Positions 7,493 to 16,708 are shown, counted from the stretch's first letter. The stretch: DNA of 45,072 nucleotides from Comamonadaceae bacterium (GCA_011391745.1 JAABPX010000032.1:1-45072); one strand, 5' to 3'. Program-made: numbers and translations. The notes: a model not told the origin generated them from the letters alone.

Positions 7493-8791
7493 ATGAAATT
7501 CCAATACACCTTGGGCGCCGCTTTGGTGGCCGCCATGTTGGCCACCGCGTGTGGCAAAAAAGAAGAAGCGCCCGCCGCTGCAGCGCCTGCGGCCCCCACC
7601 GCCAAGCAGTCGGTTGAAGTGCTGCACTACTGGACCTCGGGCGGCGAAGCCGCCTCTGCCGCCGAACTCAAGAAAATGCTCGAAGCCAAAGGCCACGAGT
7701 GGAAAGACTTTGCCGTGGCCGGTGGTGGCGGTGAAAACGCCATGACCGTGCTCAAGAGCCGCGCCGTCTCGGGCAACCCGCCCACCGCCGCGCAGGTCAA
7801 AGGCCCCGCCATTCAAGAGTGGGCCAACGAAGGCATGCTGGCCAGCATCGACGCTGTGGCCACCGCCGAGAAGTGGGACGACTTGCTGCCCAAGGTGGTG
7901 GCCGATGTCATGAAGGCCAACGGCAATTACGTCGCCGCCCCCGTCAACGTGCACCGCGTCAACTGGATGTGGGCCAACCCCGAAGTCCTGAACAAAGCCG
8001 GTGTCAAGGGCATGCCCACCACCTGGGACGAGTTCTTTGTGGCCGCCGACAAGATCAAGAAGTCCGGCGCCATCGCCTTGGCCCACGGCGGCCAAAACTG
8101 GCAAGACTTCACCGTGTTTGAATCCGTCGCCTTGGGCGTGGGTGGTGCACAGTTCTACAACGATGCCCTGGTCAAGCTCGACCCCGCCGCGCTCAACAGC
8201 CCCACCATGACCAAGGTGCTGACCACCTTCCGCAAGCTCAAGGGCTACACCGACGCCGCCTCGCCTGGCCGCGACTGGAACATGACCACCGCCTTGGTGA
8301 TTCAGGGCAAGGCCGGCTTCCAGTTCATGGGTGACTGGGCCAAGGGCGAATTCACCGCCGCCGGCAAAAAGCCGGGTGAAGGTTTCTTGTGCGCCGCCGC
8401 CCCTGGTACGGCCAACGCCTACACCTTTAACGTCGACTCCTTCATCATGTTCAAGCTCAAGGACGAAGCCGCTCAGAAAGCCCAAGGCGATTTGGCCTCG
8501 GCCATTTTGAGCACCGAGTTCCAAGAGGTGTTCAACCAGAACAAGGGCTCCATCCCCGTTCGTTTGGGCCACGACATGAGCAAGTTTGACGACTGCGCCA
8601 AGCTCTCGGCCACCGACTTCGTGGCCACCGCCAAGTCCGGCGGTTTGGTGCCCTCTGTGGCCCACGGCATGGCCATTGAGCCCGCCAAGCAAGGCAGCAT
8701 CCAAGACGTGGTCACCGCGTTCTGGAACGACGGCAAGCTCTCCGTGGCTGAAGCGCAAAAGCGCATCGCCGCTGTGGCCACCGCCAAGTAA
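7493..8791 (+). CDS. gtsA: carbohydrate ABC transporter substrate-binding lipoprotein, GtsA-like (glucose)
   Basis: A 432-residue extracellular solute-binding protein, family 1. Residues 1-18 form a signal peptide ending ATAC, so C19 is a likely lipidation site, followed by a KKEE and Ala/Pro-rich linker. The mature sequence closely resembles the Pseudomonas glucose-binding GtsA: HYWTSGGEAAS, KDFAVAGGGGENAMTVLKSR, HRVNWMWANPEV, ALAHGGQNWQDFTVFE and FQFMGDWAKGEF. ATG 7493 has a GGAGA site. Specificity for glucose is inferred from this resemblance and the adjacent glk; other hexoses are possible. Confidence 0.9.
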   Translation: MKFQYTLGAALVAAMLATACGKKEEAPAAAAPAAPTAKQSVEVLHYWTSGGEAASAAELKKMLEAKGHEWKDFAVAGGGGENAMTVLKSRAVSGNPPTAAQVKGPAIQEWANEGMLASIDAVATAEKWDDLLPKVVADVMKANGNYVAAPVNVHRVNWMWANPEVLNKAGVKGMPTTWDEFFVAADKIKKSGAIALAHGGQNWQDFTVFESVALGVGGAQFYNDALVKLDPAALNSPTMTKVLTTFRKLKGYTDAASPGRDWNMTTALVIQGKAGFQFMGDWAKGEFTAAGKKPGEGFLCAAAPGTANAYTFNVDSFIMFKLKDEAAQKAQGDLASAILSTEFQEVFNQNKGSIPVRLGHDMSKFDDCAKLSATDFVATAKSGGLVPSVAHGMAIEPAKQGSIQDVVTAFWNDGKLSVAEAQKRIAAVATAK

Positions 8792-8822
8792 GCCTTCTCT
8801 CTCCCCCCTCCCTCGCTGGAAC

Positions 8823-8850
8823 CGATCACCCACCTTCGGGTGGGTGATCG
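8823..8850 (+). repeat. perfect UUCG-tetraloop hairpin between gtsA and gtsB
   Basis: CGATCACCCACC, loop TTCG, GGTGGGTGATCG: a perfect 12-bp stem closed by the very stable C(UUCG)G tetraloop. No T run follows, so full termination is unlikely. It lies 31 bases after the gtsA stop and ends nine bases before the gtsB start. This position suits an RNA-stabilising element that keeps the binding protein in excess over the permeases. Confidence 0.75.
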
Positions 8851-8859
8851 GGCTACGCC

Positions 8860-9732
8860 ATGAAACACTCCCTCGACCACTACCTGCCCAAGTTGGTGCT
8901 GGCCCCGGCCTTTGTGCTGGGTCTGGCTTTCATCTACGGCTTCATGATTTGGAACGGTGCGCTGTCGGTCACGGCCTCGCGCATGCTGCCCAATTACGAG
9001 TTCGTGGGCTGGTTGCAGTACGAGCGTTTGTGGGCCATGGAGCGTTGGTGGGTGGCGCTGAAAAACCTGGCCATCTTCGGCGTGCTCTACGTGGGCGTGT
9101 CGATGGCGCTGGGGGTGTTTTTGGCGATTTTGCTCGATCAAAAGGTGCGCGGTGAAGGCTTCATCCGCACCGTCTACCTCTACCCCATGGCCTTGTCCTT
9201 TGTGGTCACGGGCACGGCGTGGAAGTGGATTCTCAACCCCAGCGACGGCTTGCAAAAAGTCATGCAAGACCTCGGCTGGACCTCATTCACGTTCGACTGG
9301 CTGGTCCAGTCGGACTTGGCCATTTACTGTGTGGTGATCGCGGGCGTGTGGCAGTCCGCAGGGTTTGCCATGGCCTTGTTTTTGGCCGGTTTGCGCGGTG
9401 TGGACGACAGCATCATCAAAGCCGCCCAGATCGACGGCGCGAGCCTGCCGCGCATTTACTGGCGCATCGTTTTGCCCTCGCTCAAGCCGGTGTTTTTCTC
9501 CACCCTCATGGTGTTGTCGCACCTGGCCATCAAGAGCTTTGACTTGGTCATGGCCCTGACCGCTGGCGGCCCCGGCTACGCCACCGACGTGCCCGCCACC
9601 TTCATGTACGCCATGAGTTTTTCGCGTGGGCAAATTGGCTTGGGCGCGGCCAGCGCCACCATCATGCTCATCACGGTGGCCGCCATTGTGGTGCCTTACC
9701 TGTACAGCGAACTGCGGAGCAAAAACCGATGA
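8860..9732 (+). CDS. gtsB: sugar ABC transporter permease, GtsB-like
   Basis: A 290-residue inner-membrane permease with about six spans (first near 14-34, last near 260-283). The EAA loop that contacts the ATPase is visible as AAQIDGASLPRIYWRIVLP. It pairs with the downstream permease to form the translocation channel. No Shine-Dalgarno site precedes ATG 8860 other than G-rich bases within the arm of the preceding hairpin. Its stop overlaps the next start by four bases (ATGA). Confidence 0.93.
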   Translation: MKHSLDHYLPKLVLAPAFVLGLAFIYGFMIWNGALSVTASRMLPNYEFVGWLQYERLWAMERWWVALKNLAIFGVLYVGVSMALGVFLAILLDQKVRGEGFIRTVYLYPMALSFVVTGTAWKWILNPSDGLQKVMQDLGWTSFTFDWLVQSDLAIYCVVIAGVWQSAGFAMALFLAGLRGVDDSIIKAAQIDGASLPRIYWRIVLPSLKPVFFSTLMVLSHLAIKSFDLVMALTAGGPGYATDVPATFMYAMSFSRGQIGLGAASATIMLITVAAIVVPYLYSELRSKNR

Positions 9733-10616
9733 GCACCCTCACCACCCCCGTGCGCCGCCGCAGCGCCTCGCACCACCTCGCCCGCTGGGCCTTGATGACC
9801 ACCTTGTTGATCGGTGCGGCCTTCTTTTTGGCGCCTTTGTACGTGATGGTCATCACCTCGCTCAAAGACGCCGACGAAATCCGCAACGGCAACCTGCTGA
9901 GCCTGCCCGGCAGCCTGAACTTTTCGGCTTGGGGCCAAGCGTGGTCCACCGCCTGCACCGGCGTGGAATGCAACGGCTTGCAGCCCTTTTTCTGGAACTC
10001 GGTGTGGATGGCCATCCCCGCCGTGCTGATTTCCACCACCTGGGGCGCGCTCAACGGTTATGTGCTGAGCCTGTGGAAGTTTCGCGGCAGCGAAACCTTT
10101 TTCGGCCTCTTGCTGTTTGGCGTATTCATGCCCTTCCAAGTGGTGCTCTTGCCCATGAGCCAAGTGTTGGGGTGGATGGGCTTGTCCAGCACCATCGGCG
10201 GTTTGATCTTGGTGCACTGCCTGGCCGGATTGCCCAGCACCACGCTGTTTTTCCGCAACTACTACGCCGCCGTGCCCGGTGAGCTGCTCAACGCCGCGCG
10301 CTTGGACGGAGCGGGCTTTTGGCAAATTTTCTTTCGCATCATCGTGCCCATGTCCACGCCCATCGTGATGGTCACCTTGATCTGGCAGTTCACCCAAATT
10401 TGGAACGACTTTCTCTTCGGCGTGGCCTTCAGCGGCGCCGACTCCAAGCCCGTCACCGTGGGCTTGAACAACCTCGCCAACACCACCAGCAGCGTCAAGG
10501 CCTACAACGTGGACATGGCCGCAGCCCTCATTGCCGCCTTGCCCACCGTGGCGGTGTACGTGTTGGCGGGGCGTTATTTTGTGCGTGGCCTGACGGCCGG
10601 CGCGGTCAAAGGATAA
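9729..10616 (+). CDS. gtsC: carbohydrate ABC transporter permease, GtsC-like
   Basis: A 295-residue second permease subunit of the MalG type. It has a hydrophobic N-terminal span at about 17-38, further spans, and an EAA loop AARLDGAGFWQIFFRI. An insert after the first span contains a Cys pair (TACTGVEC), seen in glucose-type GtsC proteins. A GGAG site lies within the end of gtsB, and the ATGA overlap suggests translational coupling. Confidence 0.93.
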   Translation: MSTLTTPVRRRSASHHLARWALMTTLLIGAAFFLAPLYVMVITSLKDADEIRNGNLLSLPGSLNFSAWGQAWSTACTGVECNGLQPFFWNSVWMAIPAVLISTTWGALNGYVLSLWKFRGSETFFGLLLFGVFMPFQVVLLPMSQVLGWMGLSSTIGGLILVHCLAGLPSTTLFFRNYYAAVPGELLNAARLDGAGFWQIFFRIIVPMSTPIVMVTLIWQFTQIWNDFLFGVAFSGADSKPVTVGLNNLANTTSSVKAYNVDMAAALIAALPTVAVYVLAGRYFVRGLTAGAVKG

Positions 10617-10625
10617 GGAAGCATC

Positions 10626-11687
10626 ATGGCATCGGCATTGAACATTCAGGGTGTGCGCAAGTGCTTCGGCAAAGGCGAACACAGCGTTGAAGTCCTCAAG
10701 AAAATCGACATCGCGGTGGAGCCCGGCGAATTCTTGATCTTGGTCGGCCCCTCGGGCTGCGGCAAGTCCACCTTGCTCAACATCATCGCGGGCTTGGAAG
10801 AGCCCACCGAAGGCGCCATCCACATCGGCCAGCGCAACGTGGTCGGTGTGCCGCCCGCCCAGCGCGACATCGCCATGGTCTTCCAAAGCTACGCGCTCTA
10901 CCCCACCATGAGTGTGGCCGACAACATCGGTTTTGCGCTGGAAATGCGCAAGGTGCCCAAGGCCGAGCGCCAGCAGCGCATCGCCGAAGTGGCGGCCATG
11001 CTGCAGATCACGCACCTGCTCGACCGCCGCCCCAGCCAACTCTCGGGCGGCCAACGCCAGCGTGTCGCCATGGGCCGTGCCCTGGCGCGTCAGCCGCAGC
11101 TGTTTTTGTTCGACGAGCCGCTGTCCAACTTGGATGCCAAGCTGCGCGTGGAAATGCGCGCCGAAATCAAGCGCCTGCACCAAGCCAGCGGCATCACCAG
11201 CGTGTACGTGACCCACGACCAAATCGAGGCCATGACGCTGGGCAGCCGCATCGCGGTCATGAAAGACGGCATCCTGCAACAGCTGGGCACACCGGACGAC
11301 ATTTACAACCGCCCAGCCAACACCTACGTGGCCACCTTCATCGGCTCGCCCACCATGAACCTGCTCAGCGGGCGTTCATTGGGGGCCGAAGGCGTGGCCT
11401 TGGGCGGCACCCAACTGGCCGCAGCCTGCCCCGTGGCCGCAGGCCAAGACGTGACCATGGGCCTGCGCCCCGAGCACCTGGTGCTCAGCGACACCGCCCG
11501 TTGGCGCGGCCAAGTCAGCGTGGTTGAACCCACCGGCGCTGACACCTATGTGGTCATCACCACCGAACAGGGCGACCTCACCGTGCGCACCGCCCCCAAC
11601 GTGCGCGTGCGCCCTGGCGACACCGTGGGCCTGGACGTGCAAACCGCACACGTGAGCTGGTTTGACGCGGCGGGGGTGCGGATTTAA
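10626..11687 (+). CDS. sugar ABC transporter ATP-binding protein (MalK/UgpC type)
   Basis: A 353-residue ATPase that powers the importer. Walker A GPSGCGKS is at 41-48, the Q-loop in VFQSYALYP near 86, the signature LSGGQ at 139-143, Walker B LFLFDEP at 159-165, and the switch histidine in THDQ. The C-terminal roughly 120 residues form the TOBE/OB regulatory domain of MalK-like ATPases, containing GLRPEH. An AAGGA site precedes the ATG. The stop TAA overlaps the convergent histidine kinase stop within TTAA. Confidence 0.95.
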   Translation: MASALNIQGVRKCFGKGEHSVEVLKKIDIAVEPGEFLILVGPSGCGKSTLLNIIAGLEEPTEGAIHIGQRNVVGVPPAQRDIAMVFQSYALYPTMSVADNIGFALEMRKVPKAERQQRIAEVAAMLQITHLLDRRPSQLSGGQRQRVAMGRALARQPQLFLFDEPLSNLDAKLRVEMRAEIKRLHQASGITSVYVTHDQIEAMTLGSRIAVMKDGILQQLGTPDDIYNRPANTYVATFIGSPTMNLLSGRSLGAEGVALGGTQLAAACPVAAGQDVTMGLRPEHLVLSDTARWRGQVSVVEPTGADTYVVITTEQGDLTVRTAPNVRVRPGDTVGLDVQTAHVSWFDAAGVRI

Positions 11688-13054
11688 TTGGGCAGCACCA
11701 ATTCGATGCGCAGGCCTTGTGGGCTGACCGCCTCGGCGTGTGCGTCACCGCCGTGGCGGCGGGCAATTTCTCGCACAATGGCCAAGCCCAGGCCGCAGCC
11801 GCCGGGCAGTTCGCTGGCGCGCCAAAAACGGCCAAACGCTTGGGCGCGGCCCAGCGCGTCCAGGCCCGGGCCGTTGTCTTGAACGCTCAGCACCCAGCCC
11901 GTGGTGTGGCGCCACACGCTCAAGGTGATTTCGGTGCCGCGCGGGGTGTAGCGCAGCGCGTTGTCGAGCAGGTTGCTCATGGCTTCGCGCAGTTGCAGCG
12001 CGTCGCCGGTGAGCGGCGCGTGTTCTTCGCCCTCGTAGCCCAAGTCCATGCCGGCGGCCAAGGCTTTGGGGGTCCATTCGCGGGCGACTTCTCGGGCCAG
12101 GGCCGCTAGGTCCAAGGGAGCCGACTGCGCCAGGCTTTCCGACCGCGCCAAGGTCAACAGTTGGTGCACCAAGTGGGCGCTGCGCTGCGCGCCGCTCAAC
12201 ACCTTGGCCAAGCGGGTTTGCAGCGCCGGGTCTTGGGTTTCGCGCTGCGCCAATTCGACTTGGCTGATCAGGCCCGCCAGGGGCGTGCGCAGCTGGTGCG
12301 CGGCGTCGTTTAAAAACCGTTTTTCTTGGTTCACGCTGCGGTTGACTTCGCCCAGCAAGCCGTTGACGGCTTGCACCAAGGCGTGCACTTCGCTGGGGGC
12401 TTGCGTCATGCCGATCGGTTGCAGGGCGTTGACGGAGCGGTTTTCCAGTTGCGTGGTCAGGCGCGTGAGCGGCAGCAGGCCCCGGCGAATGCCCGCGTGC
12501 ACCATCAGGCTGAGCACCACGCCCAGCACCAAGAGCGGTGCCAGCATGTCCCACACCAATTCGGCGGCGATGCGGTTTTGGGCCGTCAGGCCTTTGCCCA
12601 CTTGCACGCGCAGCGTTTGCGGTTGATCGGGGTCGCCGTAAGGCAAATCGAGTGCAACGATGCGCATGGGCTGCCCATGGAGTGCCGCGCCGTAAAGCAG
12701 GGGCGCGTTGAGTCGCATGTCGTCATTCGGTTGGGGTAGGGTGACGTTGCCCAACAAAAACTGCCCCGGTGGCGAGGTCACGGTGTAGCTCACGCGGTCG
12801 CTCGGGTCTTGCTCCAACACGTCTTGCGCAGCCTTGGGGAAGTCGATCAGCAGGCCCGAGCCCAAGGGTTTGACTTGGCGCGCCAAAGCGCGCACGGATT
12901 GGGTGAGCGATTGGTCAATGCCTTTTTCGGCGTAGGCCATGGCGATGCGGTGGGTGAGCAAGCCGCCCACCGACCACAGCACCAACTGCGGCAGCAGCAA
13001 CCAGAGCAAGAGCTGGCGGCGCAGCGACAAGCCCGCTGGTGCGCTCTCAGCCAT
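11684..13054 (-). CDS. two-component sensor histidine kinase, TctE/QseC-like
   Basis: A 456-residue membrane kinase. Span 1 is about residues 16-36, followed by a periplasmic 2CSK_N-type domain to about 165, and span 2 is about 168-187. The phosphorylated H253 is in AAHQLRTPLAG, the N box is NLLDNALRY (361-369), the G1 box DNGPG (393-397), and the G2 box GLGLAIV (421-427). It overlaps the response regulator by eight bases. The TctE resemblance suggests a carboxylate ligand, but no tctCBA transporter genes are here. The sugar importer converging on it is another possible target, unproven. Confidence 0.93.
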   Translation of the reverse strand: MAESAPAGLSLRRQLLLWLLLPQLVLWSVGGLLTHRIAMAYAEKGIDQSLTQSVRALARQVKPLGSGLLIDFPKAAQDVLEQDPSDRVSYTVTSPPGQFLLGNVTLPQPNDDMRLNAPLLYGAALHGQPMRIVALDLPYGDPDQPQTLRVQVGKGLTAQNRIAAELVWDMLAPLLVLGVVLSLMVHAGIRRGLLPLTRLTTQLENRSVNALQPIGMTQAPSEVHALVQAVNGLLGEVNRSVNQEKRFLNDAAHQLRTPLAGLISQVELAQRETQDPALQTRLAKVLSGAQRSAHLVHQLLTLARSESLAQSAPLDLAALAREVAREWTPKALAAGMDLGYEGEEHAPLTGDALQLREAMSNLLDNALRYTPRGTEITLSVWRHTTGWVLSVQDNGPGLDALGRAQAFGRFWRASELPGGCGLGLAIVREIARRHGGDAHAEAVSPQGLRIELVLPN

Positions 13055-13745
13055 GGGGCAGCGACTGCAACAAATAGCCCAAGCCGCGCACGTTGCGGAT
13101 GGTCAGCGGCGCGTCGCCGAGCTTGCGGCGCAAACGGTGCACATACACCTCGAGCGCGTTGGAGGCCAAGGGTGTGTTGTCGCCGTCGGGGGTTTGCCAA
13201 GCGGCCAAAACGGCTTCGCGGCTGACCACTTGGCCGAAGTTGGCCCACAACAATTGCAGCAATTCCCACTCGCGTTGGGTCAGGTCAATGGCGGTGTTGC
13301 CCAGCCAAGCGCGGGGCCGTTCGGTGTCGATGCGCAAGGCGTCGGCGGTGTTGGGCGTGGCCGGGGTGGCGTGTGCGGGCAGGTTGGCGCGGCGCAGCAT
13401 GGCTTGTACACGGGCGAGCAATTCGTCGAGGTTGAAGGGTTTGGTCAGGTAGTCGTCGGCCCCGGCGTTGAGGCCGGCCACGCGGTCTTCCACGCCGTCG
13501 CGTGCGGTCAAGATCAGCACCGGCAAGGTGGGCCAGCGTTGGCGCAGCCGCGCCAACACTTGAAAGCCGTCGAGCAAAGGCAAACCCAAATCGAGCACCA
13601 CCGCGTCAAAGGCTTCGGTTTGAATGGCTTCCCAAGCCAAGGCGCCGTTCACGCAGGTGCTGACCTCATGGCCCGCTTGGGTGAAGATGGCGCGCAAGCC
13701 GTCGCGCAGCAGTTCGTCGTCTTCGGCAATGAGGAGGTGGGCCAT
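13047..13745 (-). CDS. OmpR/TctD-type response regulator
   Basis: A 232-residue regulator. The receiver domain spans 1-115 with acidic residues D9/D10, the phosphorylated D52 in VVLDLGLP, T80 and K102. The C-terminal winged-helix DNA-binding domain includes LTQREWELLQLLWAN and VYVHRLRRKLG. ATG 13745 begins the receiver domain exactly. It starts seven bases after the cca stop, so it is probably transcribed with the upstream genes as well as with its kinase. Confidence 0.95.
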   Translation of the reverse strand: MAHLLIAEDDELLRDGLRAIFTQAGHEVSTCVNGALAWEAIQTEAFDAVVLDLGLPLLDGFQVLARLRQRWPTLPVLILTARDGVEDRVAGLNAGADDYLTKPFNLDELLARVQAMLRRANLPAHATPATPNTADALRIDTERPRAWLGNTAIDLTQREWELLQLLWANFGQVVSREAVLAAWQTPDGDNTPLASNALEVYVHRLRRKLGDAPLTIRNVRGLGYLLQSLPHG

Positions 13746-13752
13746 GGCTGAA

Positions 13753-15018
13753 TTATCCGCCGCGTTGGGGCCATACCGCGGCCACGGCTTGGGTGCGCGC
13801 TTGAGCGATGGCGCGGCCCACATGGGGGCCATGGGTGCGCTCACCGCGCTCACCGAGTGTGTGCAGAACGGCTTGCGTGTCGAGGCATAAGGCCGCGTTC
13901 AGTGCGGCGCTCAAGGCGGGCCGCTGCGGGTAGTCGCGGTCTTCAAACCCGGCGCGGCCACGGGCATCGCATTCACACGCCAAAAGCGCTTGCTCGAACC
14001 GCTCTGGGCGGCGAAAGGCGTCGCAGCGCTCCAGCAAACGCAGCACCGCCGCAGGGCCAAAGTTCAAGCATTGGTGGATGTTGCCGTGCTCACGCGCCAC
14101 CACCTCGGCCAAGACCGCGCAGTCCTTGGGCACGCGCCAACGTTCCACCAAGGCACGCAAGAGCGGCACGCTGCGGCCTTCGTGGCCGAGGTGGCGCGGC
14201 CATTCGGCTTCGGGCGTCGTGCCCTTGCCCAGGTCGTGGCAGAGCGCGGCAAAGCGCACCGGTAGCGGCGCACCGAACCGCTCGCATTGGTCGAGCACCA
14301 TCATCAGGTGCACACCGGTGTCCACCTCGGGGTGGTATTCGGCGCGTTGGGGCACCCCAAACAGGCGATCCACCTCGGGCAACACAAGGGCCAACGCGCC
14401 CACCTCGCGCAAGACGGTGAAGGCCCGGCTGGGCTGGGCCGACATCAGGGCGCGGCTGAGTTCTTGCCACACCCGCTCGGCCACCAAGTGGTTCAACTCA
14501 CCGCTGTGCACCATCTGGCGCATCAGCGCCAGCGTTTCGGGGGCGATGTGAAAGAGCGGCCAACGCGCCGCAAAACGCGCCACGCGCAGCACGCGCACCG
14601 GGTCTTCGGCAAAGGCCGGGGTGATGTGGCGCAGGCGGTGTTCGCGCAGATCGCGTTCACCGCCAAAAGGGTCGATGCGCTCGGCGCGCGCCGGGTCATC
14701 GGCTTGGGCTTCGGGCACGGCGATGGCGTTGATGGTCAGGTCGCGCCGCGCCAAATCGTCTTCCAGCGTGACGCTGGGGTCGGCGTGAAACGCAAAGCCA
14801 TGGTAGCCCGGCGCGGTTTTGCGCTCGGTGCGCGCCAGCGCGTATTCCTCGTGGGTGGTGGGGTGCAAAAACACGGGGAAGTCGCGGCCCACTGGCACAA
14901 AGCCTTGCGCCAGCATGGCTTCGGGCGAGCCGCCCACCACCACCCAGTCGCGGTCGCTGCTATGGGCCGCACCCATCAGGGCATCGCGCACCGCACCGCC
15001 AACCAAATACGTGGGCAT
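13753..15018 (-). CDS. cca: multifunctional CCA tRNA nucleotidyltransferase
   Basis: This enzyme adds or repairs the 3' CCA of tRNAs. The 421-residue product has the nucleotidyltransferase signature GGAVRD near residue 7 and the metal-binding D22 and D24 in SDRDW, then the RRDLTINA segment near 95. A C-terminal HD domain with CHDLGKG gives phosphohydrolase activities in this subclass. ATG 15018 matches the family start; the open frame upstream lies in the transferase gene and is not part of the protein. Confidence 0.96.
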   Translation of the reverse strand: MPTYLVGGAVRDALMGAAHSSDRDWVVVGGSPEAMLAQGFVPVGRDFPVFLHPTTHEEYALARTERKTAPGYHGFAFHADPSVTLEDDLARRDLTINAIAVPEAQADDPARAERIDPFGGERDLREHRLRHITPAFAEDPVRVLRVARFAARWPLFHIAPETLALMRQMVHSGELNHLVAERVWQELSRALMSAQPSRAFTVLREVGALALVLPEVDRLFGVPQRAEYHPEVDTGVHLMMVLDQCERFGAPLPVRFAALCHDLGKGTTPEAEWPRHLGHEGRSVPLLRALVERWRVPKDCAVLAEVVAREHGNIHQCLNFGPAAVLRLLERCDAFRRPERFEQALLACECDARGRAGFEDRDYPQRPALSAALNAALCLDTQAVLHTLGERGERTHGPHVGRAIAQARTQAVAAVWPQRGG

Positions 15019-15023
15019 GGGTT

Positions 15024-15728
15024 TCAGCGGCCCAGCCGGTAGGGCTCTTCGAAGTCGAGGAAATCGTGTTCTTGCATCGCTTCGTCGATCCAAGTCTTGA
15101 CCCCAGGCGCTTCGCGCACCCGCTCCACATAGGCCAGCAGGTCGGCGGGCATGGGCAGCGCGTAGGTGTGCAGGCGCATGCACACGGGGGCGAAGTACGC
15201 ATCGGCGATGCCAAATTCGCCAAACAAAAACGGTTGTGCCCCGTTGGGCAAACGCGGCTGCGCACCCAACAACTCGCCCCACAGGCCGCACAAACGCGCC
15301 ACATCGGCCCGCAGCGCGGCCTGATCGCGCCAGAGCAAACGGCCCACGTCGGGCAAGCTGGCTTCGATGTTCATGGGGCAGTGGCTGCGCAAGGCGGTGA
15401 AGCCGCTGTGCATTTCGGCGCACACGCTGCGTGCGCGTGCGCGTGCCAAGCGGTCGCTTGGCCACAGGCCCCGGTCGGGGAAGCGATCGGCCAAGTATTC
15501 GGCAATCGCCAAGGTGTCCCAGACCACAAACCCGTCGTCCACCAAGACCGGCACCTTGCCCAAAGGGCTGATGCCGCGCAGGCGGTGTTTGAAGGCCGAG
15601 TCGGCGCTGAACGAATCAAAGCGCACCATCACCTCTTCAAAGTCAATACCCGCTTGGCGCATCAAGACCCAGGGCCGCATGGACCAAGACGAATAGTTTT
15701 TGTTGCCGATGTAGAGCTGCAAAGCCAT
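15024..15728 (-). CDS. glutathione S-transferase family protein
   Basis: A 234-residue glutathione transferase. The N-terminal thioredoxin-fold domain contains NYSSWSMRPW with the likely catalytic Ser near 14, and the cis-proline in GKVPVLVDD. The C-terminal helical domain includes FGIADAYFAPV. Its substrate is unknown; family members detoxify electrophiles or peroxides in the cytosol. ATG 15728 fits the usual start. It is five bases from cca and 23 from the NDUFA9-like gene, within one minus-strand run. Confidence 0.9.
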   Translation of the reverse strand: MALQLYIGNKNYSSWSMRPWVLMRQAGIDFEEVMVRFDSFSADSAFKHRLRGISPLGKVPVLVDDGFVVWDTLAIAEYLADRFPDRGLWPSDRLARARARSVCAEMHSGFTALRSHCPMNIEASLPDVGRLLWRDQAALRADVARLCGLWGELLGAQPRLPNGAQPFLFGEFGIADAYFAPVCMRLHTYALPMPADLLAYVERVREAPGVKTWIDEAMQEHDFLDFEEPYRLGR

Positions 15729-15751
15729 GGAAGCGTCCTGTGAAAAAAAGA

Positions 15752-16708
15752 TCAAACACGCCGCGCTTTTTCGCGGCATTGCAACAAGTGGCTGCTGGGG
15801 CCTTGGTGACCCACATACAGCGGTGCCACCGCGTGCACGCTGGCGGGCTCGATGCCCAAGTGTTTGAGGTCGGGGCCTGAGCCGGTGCGCACATTGTCCA
15901 CGCGCATGGAGCGCAGATTGTCTTGGCTCATGAGGGGTTCACCCGGCATCAAAGCCATCATCGCCGCTTGCACGCGGCCCGCCCACTCGGGCACCCCAAA
16001 GACCGGCCTGGGGTGGCCGCTGAGCGTGCCGGCCAAACGCACCAAATCAATGAGCCGACACACGTCAGGCCCCACGGCATCGATGGTCAGGCCTGCGGTG
16101 TTCGGGTCGTGGGCACAACGCGCCAGCGCTTGGGCCACGTCGTTCACCCAGACCGGTTGAAAGCGCGTCTGGGCACCCGCCAACGGCACAAAAGGCAGGA
16201 CGGCTTGCAAGGCGGCAAAGGTGTTGAGAAAGCGGTCGCCCGCGCCAAAGATCACGCTCGGGCGCAGCACCGTGAGGTCCAGGTCACCCGCCGCGGCGGC
16301 GGCTTGCAAGGCAGCCTCACCCCGGGCTTTGCTGCGCTGGTACAGCGAAGGCCCTTGCGCATCGGCCCCCAAGGCGCTGACGTGGATCAGGCGGCGCACG
16401 CCTTGGCGTTTGCACGCCTCGGCCAGCCGTTCGGGCAGCTGCACGTGGTTGCGTTCAAACGTGGCGGCGTTGCCGTGCAAGACGGCCACTAGGTTGATCA
16501 CCACATCGTGACCCGCTACCAAGCCGGGCAGGGTTTGGGCGTTGTGCACATCGGCTTGCAAGACCGTCAAACGCGGCAGGTGTTGCACCGCTTGGGCGTT
16601 GCGCGCGCGGCGTGTGGGCACGGTGATGCGCCAGCCGTCGCGGTGCAAGGCTTCACACACCTGGCGGCCCACAAAGCCGGTGCCGCCCAGTACCAATGCG
16701 TTGTTCAT
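15752..16708 (-). CDS. complex I NDUFA9-like NAD(P)-binding protein
   Basis: A 318-residue atypical SDR. The dinucleotide-binding motif GGTGFVG is at 8-14, and a later HVSALGADAQGPSLYQRSK carries the S/Y/K set of extended or atypical SDRs. It matches the group annotated as complex I NDUFA9 subunit family proteins, related to sugar epimerases. A role with respiratory complex I is a family-name inference only; no nuo genes are in the window. It starts 17 bases after the slt stop. Confidence 0.85.
   Translation of the reverse strand: MNNALVLGGTGFVGRQVCEALHRDGWRITVPTRRARNAQAVQHLPRLTVLQADVHNAQTLPGLVAGHDVVINLVAVLHGNAATFERNHVQLPERLAEACKRQGVRRLIHVSALGADAQGPSLYQRSKARGEAALQAAAAAGDLDLTVLRPSVIFGAGDRFLNTFAALQAVLPFVPLAGAQTRFQPVWVNDVAQALARCAHDPNTAGLTIDAVGPDVCRLIDLVRLAGTLSGHPRPVFGVPEWAGRVQAAMMALMPGEPLMSQDNLRSMRVDNVRTGSGPDLKHLGIEPASVHAVAPLYVGHQGPSSHLLQCREKARRV

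Noticed and set aside
7469..8833. Long open frame antisense to gtsA
   Set aside because: Gly/His-rich shadow of a conserved solute-binding protein gene.
9696..11279. Long open frame (527 codons) antisense to the gtsC and ATPase genes
   Set aside because: It mirrors the codon bias of the real genes in GC-rich DNA; the product is His/Gly/Gln-rich with no domain, and the sense-strand genes are unmistakable.
15019..15465. N-terminal extension of cca by 149 codons, suggesting a fusion protein
   Set aside because: The extension is an arginine-rich shadow of the glutathione transferase gene; the conserved Cca N terminus begins at the ATG at 15018.
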